Origin: Microbacterium sp. JZ31
Lineage (GTDB): Bacteria > Actinomycetota > Actinomycetes > Actinomycetales > Microbacteriaceae
Assembly (NCBI RefSeq): GCF_016805985.1
Contig: NZ_CP017661.1
Location: 930,001-994,000 of the forward strand
Length of the DNA stretch: 64,000 bases
Direction: 5' to 3'
Shown here: one piece after another, positions 10,805 through 19,731 of the stretch
Position numbering within the stretch: position 1 is the stretch's first letter
How the letters are laid out: each line of letters begins with the position of its first letter
Program-made: the position numbers and the translations under genes
Notes under the pieces: model-generated
The model's database searches: none
The model's input: the letters and a program-made list of their open reading frames with translations, nothing else
Told to the model about the DNA's origin: nothing

Positions 10805-11545
10805 TCAGCCGAGCAGCAGGTACAGCGCCCCGGCGATCGTCAGCACGATCACGATGCGCTCGAACGTGCGCTGATCCATCCTGTCCAGAAGCGCGCGCCC
10901 GATGAAGGCGCCGGCCACGACGCCCGGCACGAGCAGCAGATCCATCAGGACCGTCGGGACGTCGATGATGCCGAGCCCGATCGAGAACGGCAGCTTCGCG
11001 AGGTTGATGCCCGCGAAGAACCACGCGGTCGTGCCCAGGAACGCCCGCATGGGGAACTTCGCCGCGAGGAAGTACATGGTCATGACCGGGCCGCCCGCGT
11101 TCGCCACCATCGTGGTGAACCCGCCGAGCGTGCCGTAGGCGGCGGCTGCGATCCGGCCGGTCTGCGCCTCCTCGGCCGCGGCTCGCCGTCGTCGCCACAG
11201 CGTCACGCCGATCACGAGCAGCAGGATCGCGCCGATCACGCGGCGCGTGCCCGTGTCCGAGGCGAAGGCGAGGAACACCGACCCCAGGACGAGGCCCGCC
11301 AGCACGGCGGGGATGAGCGGCAGCAGGGCGCGCAGGCGGGCGTGGCGGCGGTGCACCCAGAGCGCGAACGCGTCGCCCACGATCAGCAGCAGGAGCAGCG
11401 CTCCCGTCGAGGCCCGTGCCGGAAGGACCGCCGCGAACAGCGCGATGGCGAGCGTGTTGACTCCGGGCAGCGCGGTCTTCGACACCCCGACCGCGACCGC
11501 GCCGACCGCGAGCGCGCTCCACGCCAAGGCGGACAGTTCGGGCAT
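10805..11545 (-). CDS. TauE/SafE family sulfite-exporter-like permease
   Basis: This 246-residue membrane protein has about seven or eight helices and the family pattern of two related halves. The loop GTLGGFTTMVANAGGPVMTMYFL is the conserved TauE/SafE segment. The family moves organosulfur anions or sulfite across the membrane; specificity here is not determined. It directly abuts the convergent deacetylase-like gene (stop codons at neighbouring bases). TAGCCT lies exactly 6 nt before ATG 11545, fitting a leaderless mRNA. Confidence 0.88.
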   Translation of the reverse strand: MPELSALAWSALAVGAVAVGVSKTALPGVNTLAIALFAAVLPARASTGALLLLLIVGDAFALWVHRRHARLRALLPLIPAVLAGLVLGSVFLAFASDTGTRRVIGAILLLVIGVTLWRRRRAAAEEAQTGRIAAAAYGTLGGFTTMVANAGGPVMTMYFLAAKFPMRAFLGTTAWFFAGINLAKLPFSIGLGIIDVPTVLMDLLLVPGVVAGAFIGRALLDRMDQRTFERIVIVLTIAGALYLLLG

Positions 11546-11564
11546 CCGCCCAGGCTATCGGGGG

Positions 11565-12743
11565 TCAGATCGTGACATCGCGGGAGACGTCGCCCGCCGA
11601 GACCCGGTAGTCGCCCTTCCATCCCTCGATGCGCACGCGACCCTCGGCGTCGGTGCGCAGCGTGCTCGGCGCCAGCCACCACTCGCCGCGGATGAGCGCG
11701 TGCAGGCGGTCGTAGGCGGGCTTCCGGCTCCCGTCCGCACGCAGCAGCCCGATCGGGGCTCCGAGCCATGCTCCGGCATCCGTGATGCCCCAGTAGGTGA
11801 TCGCCTCGACCGCGGGATGCCCCGCCAGCGTGCGATAGAGCCGCTCGATCTCGTCGGCCTGCCGCTCCTCGCCCTCGGGCGTCGAGGGCCAGGAGTCGAC
11901 CACGAAGTCGTTCAGATCCTCGATCTCGGGCGGCATCAGGTCTCCCGACACGAGGCTCGTCTCGGTGAAGTGCAGGGGCAGACCGAAGCGCGCGAAGCGA
12001 TCCGCGATCTCCAGGAGCTGCTCCTCGCCGCGGAACCCCTGGTGCATGTGCGTCTGGAGGCCGATCGCGTCGATGCGGACGCCGGCATCCAGCGCGTCGG
12101 CGATCACGCGCTCGTAGCGCTCCGACAGGTCGAAGTCGTTGATCAGCAGCGTCGCATCCGGGTTCGCCGCCCGGGCGGTGTCGAACGCGAGCCGCACAAT
12201 GCCCGTACGGCCGAGCTCGCGGGCGAGGCGGGACACGGCGTTGGGCACGCCGTCCGGCTCGTTGACGAAGTCCGGCATGATCGCCACCTCGTTGATGGCG
12301 TCCCACGTGTCGACAAGGCCCGCGAAGTCGGTCGCCTCGCGGGCGATCCGCGCGCGCACCACGCGCTCCACCTCGTCCGAGGGCAGTGCGTCGAGCCAGG
12401 TGGCCTTGACCGTGTGCCACACGAGCGGGTGGCCCTTCACGCGCACGCCGCGCTCGGTGAACCAGCGGGCGGCGGCGAGCAGACGGGCGGTGCGCGGGTG
12501 ACCCCGCTCGGGCTCGAACTGACCCCAGTAGAAGGGCAGCGTTGCGGTGTCGAACAGCGCGAGCCAGTCGTTCGCGAGCGCCGTCAGGTCGGCCTCGCCG
12601 TTCGCGTGGGGCACGAGCTCGAAGCCGATGTTGCCGAAGCCGAACGCGTGCCGCACCTGCTCGACGACGACGTCCCGATGGGCGAGCGGCGCGCCCGTGG
12701 CGTCGGTGAGCGCGACGACGACGGATCCGACGCGCGGGTTCAC
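11565..12743 (-). CDS. GH10 endo-1,4-beta-xylanase, apparently cytoplasmic
   Basis: This 392-residue GH10 protein has the acid/base Glu152 in WDAINEV and the nucleophile Glu261 in LHFTETSL, plus the substrate-site segments GHPLVWH and THMHQGF. It has no signal peptide and no carbohydrate-binding module, so it should cleave imported xylo-oligosaccharides inside the cell. The C-terminal tail (about 350-392) looks like a small beta-strand extension. Its ATG overlaps the stop of the upstream LacI gene by 4 nt (ATGA), so regulator and enzyme are co-translated. The pair is divergent from the ABC importer operon across the 13866 operator. Confidence 0.93.
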   Translation of the reverse strand: MNPRVGSVVVALTDATGAPLAHRDVVVEQVRHAFGFGNIGFELVPHANGEADLTALANDWLALFDTATLPFYWGQFEPERGHPRTARLLAAARWFTERGVRVKGHPLVWHTVKATWLDALPSDEVERVVRARIAREATDFAGLVDTWDAINEVAIMPDFVNEPDGVPNAVSRLARELGRTGIVRLAFDTARAANPDATLLINDFDLSERYERVIADALDAGVRIDAIGLQTHMHQGFRGEEQLLEIADRFARFGLPLHFTETSLVSGDLMPPEIEDLNDFVVDSWPSTPEGEERQADEIERLYRTLAGHPAVEAITYWGITDAGAWLGAPIGLLRADGSRKPAYDRLHALIRGEWWLAPSTLRTDAEGRVRIEGWKGDYRVSAGDVSRDVTI

Positions 12744-13768
12744 GAGCGCTCCGCCGCGCGCGTCGAGTCGCGCACGACGAGCTCGGTGGGCATGCGGATG
12801 TGCTCGCTGGGCCCGCCGCCCAGCATCGACAGCAGCAGGTGCACGGCCGAGGCGCCCATCTCGAGGAGCGGCTGCCGGATGGTCGTGAGGCCCGGCCTGC
12901 CGGCCGCGGCGGTGGGCAGGTCGTCGAAGCCGACGACGGACAGGTCGTCGGGCACGCGCAGCCCGCGCGCCGTCGCGACGCGGACGACCTCCAGGGCGGT
13001 GACGTCGTTGGCGGCGAAGACCGCGGTCGGGCGGTCGTCGCGGCTCAGCATCGCGTCGGCGGCCGCGGTCGCCATCGCGGCCCGGTACCCGCCGTCCAGG
13101 ATCAGGCCCTCGTCGACAGGGATGCCCGCCGCCGCGAGCGCGTCGCGGTAGCCGGCCTCGCGCTGCTGCGCGGAGACGAGGTCCGTGCGGCCCCGCAGGT
13201 GTGCGATCCGCCGATGGCCGAGCGCGATGAGATGCTCGGTGGCCGTCCGCGCGCCGCCGACGTTGTCGGTGTCGATGACCGCGGGACCCGTCGGACCCGT
13301 GTGCGGGTCGAGCGCGACGACGGGCACCGAGGCGTCGTCGATCGCGACCGTGGGGGTCACGATGATCGCGCCGTCGACGAGCGTGCCGCCGAGCCTCGAG
13401 AGCGAGCGCCGCTCCCAGCCCGCGTGCTCGCCGAGTGAGACGCTGCCGGCATAGGCGAGGATGTCGTACGGCGTCTCCTGCAGGGCCGAGGAGATGCCCT
13501 CGAGCAGCTGCAGCGCGAACGGCTCGAACTCCGCGACGAGGACGCCGATCACCTGCGTGCGCTGCTTGCGCATGGACGACGCGATCAGCGAGGTCTCGTA
13601 GCCGAGCTGGTCGACGATCCCCAGCACGCGAGCGCTCGTCGCGGCCGCGATCCCGTCCCGTCCGTTGACCACCTTCGAGACCGTGGCGACCGAGACGCCG
13701 GCCGCGATCGCGACGTCCTTGATCGTGACGCGCCGAGACGGCGTCTGCTCTCCGAGGATCACGCTCAC
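12740..13768 (-). CDS. LacI-family repressor of the xylo-oligosaccharide locus
   Basis: This 342-residue protein has a LacI helix-turn-helix at 14-36 (VTIKDVAIAAGVSVATVSKV), the hinge LIASSMRK, and a periplasmic-binding-like effector domain (VFAANDVTALEVV, VVGFDDLPTA). Start GTG 13768 has AGGGGAG upstream. It is adjacent to a perfect 20-bp LacI-type operator and divergent from an importer/glycosidase operon, so it most likely represses that operon and itself, with a xylo-oligosaccharide as inducer, like BxlR of Streptomyces. It is transcribed with the GH10 xylanase. Confidence 0.9.
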   Translation of the reverse strand: MSVILGEQTPSRRVTIKDVAIAAGVSVATVSKVVNGRDGIAAATSARVLGIVDQLGYETSLIASSMRKQRTQVIGVLVAEFEPFALQLLEGISSALQETPYDILAYAGSVSLGEHAGWERRSLSRLGGTLVDGAIIVTPTVAIDDASVPVVALDPHTGPTGPAVIDTDNVGGARTATEHLIALGHRRIAHLRGRTDLVSAQQREAGYRDALAAAGIPVDEGLILDGGYRAAMATAAADAMLSRDDRPTAVFAANDVTALEVVRVATARGLRVPDDLSVVGFDDLPTAAAGRPGLTTIRQPLLEMGASAVHLLLSMLGGGPSEHIRMPTELVVRDSTRAAERS

Positions 13769-13865
13769 TGTCTACTCCCCTTGCCGTGAACCCCGGGGAG
13801 GGCTCGCGGCGGTCGCGCAGCGGAGCCGGGCCTCCTCGCAGGGTGCTGTCAGCGTACCGCGTCGA

Positions 13866-13885
13866 AAACGTTATCGATAACGTTT
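13866..13885. promoter_or_regulatory. LacI-type operator, perfect 20-bp palindrome
   Basis: AAACGTTATCGATAACGTTT is fully self-complementary and centred on ATCGAT, the CG-centred form bound by LacI-family regulators. It lies between the LacI gene and the divergent importer operon, and overlaps a possible -35 (TTGACG, 13883-13888) for the rightward promoter. Only one copy was seen in the window. Confidence 0.88.
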
Positions 13886-13989
13886 GACGGAACCGGAAAC
13901 AAATGTCATCGTGGTCTCCGACGCGCCTGGAGGACCCGACAACACCGTCGGGCGGGTCGTCCCTTACTCAACGAAGAGGAGAAACGCTC

Positions 13990-15303
13990 ATGAGCGTTCG
14001 CAAGGCATGGGCCGCCGGCGCGGCTGCGGCCGCAGTCGTCACCCTGGCTTTGGCCGGCTGCACCACGAGCACGGCCCCGTCCGGTGGCGAGAGCAACGGC
14101 GGCGGCGAGGGCGAGCCCAGCGTTCTGACGATCTGGCAGAACTCGACCACCGGTCCGGGACAGGCTTACTGGCGTGAGGCGACCGCCGCCTACACGGAGG
14201 AGCACCCCGAGGTCACCTTCAAGATCGAGGACATCCAGAACGAGCAGATGGACGGCAAGCTGCAGACCGCCGTCCAGTCGAAGGAGATGCCCGACATCTT
14301 CATGGCGCGCGGCGGCGGCAAGCTGGCCGACGTGGTGAAGGCGGGCATGGTGAAGGACCTCACCGACCTCGTCAGCGACGACGTCAAGGCCGACTACGGC
14401 GACGCCCCGTTCGCCGCGTTCTCGGTCGAGGGCAAGATCTACGGAGTCCCCACCGCGGTGCTTCCCGGCGGTGTCTTCTACAGCAAGGACCTGTTCGAGC
14501 AGGCCGGCATCACCGAGACGCCCACGACGATCGACGAGCTCAACGAAGCCGTCGACAAGCTCAAGGAAGCCGGCATCGACCCGATCGCCGTGGGCGCGAA
14601 GGATGCATGGCCCGCCGCGCACTGGTACTACTGGTTCGCCCTGCGCTCCTGCAGCGAGGACACGCTGCTCAACATCGCCACGACCAAGGACTTCAGCGAC
14701 CCGTGCTGGCTGGAGGCCGCCGAGCAGCTCGAGGAGTTCATCGGCACCGAGCCCTTCAACCAGGGCTTCCTGACGACGCCGGCGCAGAGCGTCGCGAACT
14801 CGTCGGCCGGCCTCATCGCCAACCACAAGGCCGCCATGGAGGTCATGGGCGGCTGGAACGTGGGCGTGATCGCCGATCTGACACCGGACAAGAAGCCGCT
14901 GCCCGACCTGGGCTGGTTCCCCTTCCCGGCCGTGGAGGGCGGCGAGGGCGACCCGGCCGCGATGATGGGCGGCGTCGACGGATTCTCCTGCTCGGTCGAC
15001 TCGCCGTCGTCCTGCGAGGACTTCCTGAACTTCATCGCGTCGCCCGAGTGGCAGGACAAGTACGCGAAGGCGTACTCCGCCGTCCCGGCCTCCACCGAGG
15101 CGCAGAAGGCCGTGAAGGGTGAGGTCGAGAACACCTTCCTCGCGGCATACCAGGAGTCGCCGTACATGGCCATGTGGCTCGACACGCTGCTCGGTCAGAA
15201 CGTCGGCACCGCCCTCAACGACGGCGTCGTGAAGATGTTCGCCGGTGACGGCTCCGCTCAGGCCGTGATCGACGACGTCGCCAAGGCCGCCGAGCGCGAC
15301 TGA
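13990..15303 (+). CDS. ABC transporter solute-binding lipoprotein (xylo-oligosaccharide type)
   Basis: This 437-residue family-1 solute-binding protein has a lipoprotein signal peptide, with lipobox LAGC at Cys24. The mature part shows LTIWQNSTTGPG near its start and the usual two-lobe pattern. Start ATG 13990 follows GAGGAG; an upstream in-frame ATG at 13903 lies in the promoter area and is rejected. It heads an operon with two permeases, a GH3 and a GH43 enzyme, the gene order of the Streptomyces bxlEFG-bxlA locus, so xylo-oligosaccharides are the likely ligand. No ATPase gene is present; a shared MsiK-type ATPase elsewhere would be needed. Confidence 0.9.
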   Translation: MSVRKAWAAGAAAAAVVTLALAGCTTSTAPSGGESNGGGEGEPSVLTIWQNSTTGPGQAYWREATAAYTEEHPEVTFKIEDIQNEQMDGKLQTAVQSKEMPDIFMARGGGKLADVVKAGMVKDLTDLVSDDVKADYGDAPFAAFSVEGKIYGVPTAVLPGGVFYSKDLFEQAGITETPTTIDELNEAVDKLKEAGIDPIAVGAKDAWPAAHWYYWFALRSCSEDTLLNIATTKDFSDPCWLEAAEQLEEFIGTEPFNQGFLTTPAQSVANSSAGLIANHKAAMEVMGGWNVGVIADLTPDKKPLPDLGWFPFPAVEGGEGDPAAMMGGVDGFSCSVDSPSSCEDFLNFIASPEWQDKYAKAYSAVPASTEAQKAVKGEVENTFLAAYQESPYMAMWLDTLLGQNVGTALNDGVVKMFAGDGSAQAVIDDVAKAAERD

Positions 15304-15308
15304 CAACT

Positions 15309-15352
15309 CGTGTTCCGGGTCGGCCCGCGAGAGCGGGCCGACCCGGACACGA
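15309..15352 (+). other. Intra-operon hairpin between binding-protein and permease genes
   Basis: A roughly 19-bp stem with one bulged base and a GAGA tetraloop starts 6 nt after the binding-protein stop. Such hairpins stabilise the upstream mRNA or partly terminate, giving more binding protein than permease. GNRA-type loops favour a stable RNA structure. Confidence 0.75.
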
Positions 15353-15390
15353 CGTCCCGAACCACGACTCAAGGACGGGTTTCACAGAAC

Positions 15391-16383
15391 ATGAGCACGA
15401 CTCAGACCGCTCCCGCGGCGGGGAGGACGGCCTCGACCTCGGCCCCGGTCGCGCGAGGCGAGGCGTCGGGCCCGCCGGCGCGCCGCCGACGCACGGACTG
15501 GCGCAAGAGGGGTGAGATCGCTCTCCTCTCCGGACCGGCGATCCTCCTCTTCGTCGCCTTCGTCATCTTCCCCGTCTTCCTCGGCGCCTTCTACAGCTTC
15601 TTCAAGTGGGACGGTGTGGGCGCGCTCGAATGGAACGGGCTGCAGAACTACCTGTGGATCCTCGAGGACCCCGAGTTCCGCGACGCTGTCGGCCACAACT
15701 TCGGCGTCGTCATCGCCTCGATCCTCCTGCAGGGCCCGCTCGCGATCCTGTTCGCGCTGGTCATGAATCAGAAGATCAAGGGTCGCTCCTTCATCCGCAT
15801 CATGATCTTCGTCCCCTACGTGATCAGCGAGGTCGTGGTGGGTCTTGCGTGGAGCATGCTCATGCAAGACACGGGTGCCATCAACCAGCTGTTCGGGCTC
15901 GACATCTCCTGGCTGTCCGACCCCAGCATCGCCTTCTGGTCCCTGATGATCATCATCACCTGGAAGTACATCGGCTTCGCGGTGATCCTCATGCTCGCGG
16001 GCATGCAGTCGATCCCGGAGGAGCTCTACGAGGCGGCGGCTATCGACGGTGCGAGCTTCTGGAAGATGCAGTGGAGCATCACGCTTCCGCTGCTGGGACC
16101 CACCATCCGGATCTGGGCCTTCCTGTCGATCATCGGCTCACTGCAGCTGTTCGACCTCGTTTTCATCGTCTGGGGCCGCATCGCGCCGAGCGCGGGCGTG
16201 CACACGATGGCGTTCTACATGTACACCGAGGGTCACCTTTCGGGGGAGTACGGGTTCGGCTCGGCCGTGGCGGTGCTTCTGTTCCTCATCTCCCTCACCG
16301 TCGGTCTCATCTATCAGCGCTTCGTGCTGCGTCGCGACATCGCCGGCGCGCTGACCGACGGCCCCGGAAAGGACGAGAAGTGA
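15391..16383 (+). CDS. Sugar ABC transporter permease 1 (MalF-like)
   Basis: This 330-residue inner-membrane protein has six helices after a long basic cytoplasmic N-terminus. The ATPase-contact EAA loop reads EELYEAAAIDGASFWKMQW. Start ATG 15391 (MSTTQT) follows AAGGACGG; an upstream in-frame start at 15310 would translate through the hairpin and is rejected. Its TGA overlaps the GTG of the next gene by 4 nt. It pairs with the next permease for xylo-oligosaccharide import. Confidence 0.92.
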   Translation: MSTTQTAPAAGRTASTSAPVARGEASGPPARRRRTDWRKRGEIALLSGPAILLFVAFVIFPVFLGAFYSFFKWDGVGALEWNGLQNYLWILEDPEFRDAVGHNFGVVIASILLQGPLAILFALVMNQKIKGRSFIRIMIFVPYVISEVVVGLAWSMLMQDTGAINQLFGLDISWLSDPSIAFWSLMIIITWKYIGFAVILMLAGMQSIPEELYEAAAIDGASFWKMQWSITLPLLGPTIRIWAFLSIIGSLQLFDLVFIVWGRIAPSAGVHTMAFYMYTEGHLSGEYGFGSAVAVLLFLISLTVGLIYQRFVLRRDIAGALTDGPGKDEK

Positions 16384-17261
16384 GCCTGAATACCTCCGTC
16401 GCCATCACCCCGGTGAACAAGCGCACGCTCAAGCCCAAGGAGCACGTCAAGTGGGGCAGCCCCGGCGTCTACCTCGCGGCGATCGTCCTCGTCACGATCT
16501 GCATCACGCCGGTGCTCTACGTCATCATCGGCGGCTTCCGAGACAACGCGCAGTTCACGACCGACCCCGCGGGTTTCCCCAACCCGTGGAACCCGGACAA
16601 CTACATCAACGTCCTCACCGGATCGAACTTCTGGCCCGCGCTCATCAACTCGCTCATCGTCGGCCTCGGCACGGCACTCGGCACGGTCGCCCTCGGCCTG
16701 ATGGCCAGCTACGTGATGGCGCGCTACAACTTCACCGGCAAGGCCCAGATGTACTCGCTGTTCGCGGCCGGCCTGATGTTCCCCATCACCGTGGCGATCA
16801 CGCCGCTGTACATCATGGTGCGCTCGCTCGGACTGGTGAACACCCACCTCGGTCTGATCCTGCCTCAGATCGCCTTCGCCCTGCCGACGACCATCATCAT
16901 CCTCGTGCCCTTCCTGAAGGCGATCCCGATGGAGCTCGAGGAGGCCGCGGCGATCGACGGCACGGGGCGCCTCGGGTTCTTCTTCCGCATGGTGCTGCCG
17001 CTCAGTCTGCCCGGAGTGGTCACCACGGGCATCCTGGCGTTCGTCGGCTCGTGGAACGGGTACCTGCTGCCGCTGTTCCTGCTCGGATCGGACAAGTACA
17101 CGCTGCCCCTCGCCGTGCAGAATGCGGCGACGTCGCAATACGCGTCCGACGCGGCGATGATCCTGGCGTACACGTCGCTGTCGATGCTGCCCGCACTGAT
17201 CTTCTTCAGCCTCTTCGAGCGCCGCATCGTGGGCGGGCTCACGGGCGCCGTCAAGGGCTGA
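16380..17261 (+). CDS. Sugar ABC transporter permease 2 (MalG-like)
   Basis: This 293-residue permease has six helices and the EAA loop ELEEAAAIDGTGRLGFFF, and ends in the usual RRIVGGLTGAVKG tail of CUT1-family MalG-type proteins. The GTG start at 16380 overlaps the preceding stop (GTGA), showing translational coupling; the frame is open far upstream only by chance. It completes the membrane part of the importer. Confidence 0.92.
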   Translation: MSLNTSVAITPVNKRTLKPKEHVKWGSPGVYLAAIVLVTICITPVLYVIIGGFRDNAQFTTDPAGFPNPWNPDNYINVLTGSNFWPALINSLIVGLGTALGTVALGLMASYVMARYNFTGKAQMYSLFAAGLMFPITVAITPLYIMVRSLGLVNTHLGLILPQIAFALPTTIIILVPFLKAIPMELEEAAAIDGTGRLGFFFRMVLPLSLPGVVTTGILAFVGSWNGYLLPLFLLGSDKYTLPLAVQNAATSQYASDAAMILAYTSLSMLPALIFFSLFERRIVGGLTGAVKG

Positions 17262-17306
17262 GCCGCACCGCTCGGTCCGCACCACCCCCTTCTTTTGGAG
17301 ACATCC

Positions 17307-19718
17307 ATGTCCCTTGACACCCCTGTCCGCAGCGCCGCGCCCGCGTTCCCCGAGGCCTCCGAGCGCGTGCGCGCGCTGCTGGCCGAGATGACGCTCGAGG
17401 AGAAGGCCGCGCAGATCGTCGGCTACTGGCTCGACCAGGGCGGCGAGGTCGTCGCCCCGATGGCGGACGAGATGGGCACGGCGAAGGACGGCCGCACGCT
17501 CGCCGACATCACGAAGGACGGCCTCGGCCAGTACACCCGCGTGTACGGCACGCGCCCGGTCGAGCCGGCGGAGCGCGCGGCCTGGCTGTGGAACGAGCAG
17601 CGCCGTCTCAAGCGCGAGACGCGTCTCGGCATCCCCGCGCTCGTGCACGAGGAGTGCCTGACCGGCCTCGCGGCCTGGAAGGCGGCGACCTTCCCCACGC
17701 CGCTGGCCTGGGGCGCGTCGTTCGATCCGGAGCTCGTGGCGGAGATGGGCGCGCTGATCGGCGAGTCGATGCGCGACCTCGGCATCCACCAGGGCCTCGC
17801 GCCCGTGCTCGACGTGATCCGCGACCCCCGTTGGGGTCGGGTCGACGAGTGCATCGGGGAGGATCCGTACCTCGTCGGCACGGTCGGCACGGCGTACGTC
17901 CAGGGCCTGCAGTCGACCGGCGTGCACGCCACGCTCAAGCACTTCCTCGGCTACTCGAACTCGCGCGCAGGCCGCAACCACGCGCCGGTTCACGCGGGGC
18001 CCCGCGAGGTCGCGGACGTGTTCCTGCCGCCGTTCGAGATGGCGATCCGCGACGGTGGCGTGAAGAGCGTCATGAACAGCTACGCCGAGATCGACGGCGT
18101 TCCCGTGGCGTCCAACGCCGACCTGCTGACGACGCTGCTGCGCGAGAAGCTCGGCTTCGACGGCGTCGTGGTCGCGGACTACTTCGCGATCGCCTTCCTC
18201 GAGGTCATGCACGCGGTGGCCGCCGACCGCGGTGAGGCCGCCGAGCAGGCGCTCACGGCGGGCATCGACGTCGAGCTGCCCTCGGGCGACGCCTACCTCG
18301 CACCTCTCGTGGAGCGCGTGCGCTCGGGACAGCTGGACGAGGTCTACCTCGATCGCGCGGTGATCCGCGCCCTCACGCAGAAGGAGGAGCTCGGTCTGCT
18401 CGAGCCCGGCGCCTTCGAGGACGAGGCGCCCGCCGAGATCGATCTCGACAGCGCCCGTCACCGCGCCGTCGCGCTGCGCCTGGCCGAGGAGTCGGTCGTG
18501 CTGCTGGCCAACGACGGCGCGCTGCCGCTCGCGGCGGACGCGCGGCGCGTGGCCGTGATCGGCCCCAACGCCGATCGTGCCGCCGCGCTGCAGGGCTGCT
18601 ACTCCTTCGCGAACCACGTGCTCGCCCACCACCCGGATCACGAGATCGGCTTCGAGATCCCGACCGTGCGCGAGGCGCTCGCCGCCGCCCTGCCGGAGGC
18701 CGAGATCGTCTTCGCCGCGGGCGCCGAGGTGGAGGGGGACGACCGTTCGGGCTTCGCGGAGGCCGTGTCGGCCGCGCAGGGGGCGGACGTCGCCGTCGTC
18801 GTGGTCGGAGACCAGGCGGGCCTGTTCGGCCGCGGCACGGTGGGCGAGGGCAACGACGTCGAGTCGCTCGACCTGCCCGGCGTGCAGCGCGAGCTGGTCG
18901 AGGCGGTGGTCGCGACCGGCACCCCGGTCGTGCTCGTGCTGCTCACCGGTCGGCCGTACGCGGTCTCGTGGGCGCTCGACGGCGACCAGCCGCGTCCCGC
19001 AGCCGTGCTGCAGGCGTTCTTCCCTGGGGAGGAGGGCGGTCCCGCGATCGCCAACGTGATCACGGGCCGCACCGCGCCCTCGGGCCGCCTGCCGATCAGC
19101 CTGCCGCGCTCGTCGGGCTCGTCGCCGTACAGCTATCTGCACCCGGTGCTCGGCGGTCCTTCCGACGTGACGTCGACCGACTCGACCCCGCTGCGCCCCT
19201 TCGGCTTCGGCCTGACCTACACGTCGTTCGCGTACGCCGACCTCGAGGTCGCCGCCGCCGCGCCGACGGACGGCCGATTCGAGGCCGCCGTGACGGTGAC
19301 GAACACGGGCGACGTGGCCGCGACGGACGTCGTGCAGCTGTACGCCCGGGACGTGGTCGGCTCGGTCACGCGCCCGGTCGCCCAGCTGCTGGGCTACGCC
19401 CGCGTGGCGCTGGAGCCCGGCCAGTCGCGCCGCGTCGTGTTCGACGTGCCGACCCAGCGCCTGTCGTTCACCGACCGAAGCCTCACCCGCATCGTCGAGC
19501 CCGGCGAGGTCGAGGTGTGGGTGGGCTCGCACGCCGAGGCGTCCGCGAAGGCCGCGAGCCCCGAGGAGACGACGGGCGGCGTCATCTCGAACGAGAAGGC
19601 GCGCGGCACGCGTGTGATCCCCGGCGACGCGACGCCCCGCGCGGTGCTCGTTCTCACGGGCGACGTGCACGCGGTGACGCCCGACGATGCCCGCATCGTC
19701 GCGGTCCGCGTCGACTGA
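17307..19718 (+). CDS. GH3 glycoside hydrolase, probable beta-xylosidase
   Basis: This 803-residue protein has the GH3 N-terminal barrel, with DPRWGRVDECIGEDPYLVG, KHFLGYS and the nucleophile Asp291 in VVADYF. The C-terminal alpha/beta sandwich includes GEGNDVESLDLPG, and a fibronectin-III-like end starts at LRPFGFGLTYTSF. No signal peptide is present, so it acts on imported oligosaccharides. Operon position after the importer permeases matches bxlA, a beta-xylosidase, although GH3 enzymes with glucosidase or arabinosidase activity look similar. Start ATG 17307 follows TTTTGGAG. Confidence 0.9.
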   Translation: MSLDTPVRSAAPAFPEASERVRALLAEMTLEEKAAQIVGYWLDQGGEVVAPMADEMGTAKDGRTLADITKDGLGQYTRVYGTRPVEPAERAAWLWNEQRRLKRETRLGIPALVHEECLTGLAAWKAATFPTPLAWGASFDPELVAEMGALIGESMRDLGIHQGLAPVLDVIRDPRWGRVDECIGEDPYLVGTVGTAYVQGLQSTGVHATLKHFLGYSNSRAGRNHAPVHAGPREVADVFLPPFEMAIRDGGVKSVMNSYAEIDGVPVASNADLLTTLLREKLGFDGVVVADYFAIAFLEVMHAVAADRGEAAEQALTAGIDVELPSGDAYLAPLVERVRSGQLDEVYLDRAVIRALTQKEELGLLEPGAFEDEAPAEIDLDSARHRAVALRLAEESVVLLANDGALPLAADARRVAVIGPNADRAAALQGCYSFANHVLAHHPDHEIGFEIPTVREALAAALPEAEIVFAAGAEVEGDDRSGFAEAVSAAQGADVAVVVVGDQAGLFGRGTVGEGNDVESLDLPGVQRELVEAVVATGTPVVLVLLTGRPYAVSWALDGDQPRPAAVLQAFFPGEEGGPAIANVITGRTAPSGRLPISLPRSSGSSPYSYLHPVLGGPSDVTSTDSTPLRPFGFGLTYTSFAYADLEVAAAAPTDGRFEAAVTVTNTGDVAATDVVQLYARDVVGSVTRPVAQLLGYARVALEPGQSRRVVFDVPTQRLSFTDRSLTRIVEPGEVEVWVGSHAEASAKAASPEETTGGVISNEKARGTRVIPGDATPRAVLVLTGDVHAVTPDDARIVAVRVD

Positions 19719-19731
19719 GGGCAGCGATCCC

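Noticed and set aside
13861..13886. Attachment site or dyad origin element
   Set aside because: The palindrome is well explained as a LacI operator between a LacI gene and its target operon; no integrase or second copy is present.
13903..13989. N-terminal extension of the sugar-binding lipoprotein
   Set aside because: It would bury the signal peptide 29 residues in; ATG 13990 has GAGGAG and gives a normal lipoprotein start.
16314..19670. Very long minus-strand open frame (over 1100 codons) opposite the permease and GH3 genes
   Set aside because: It is antisense to two clear genes, is rich in Arg/Ala/Gly/His with no domain, and such frames arise where third positions are almost all G or C.
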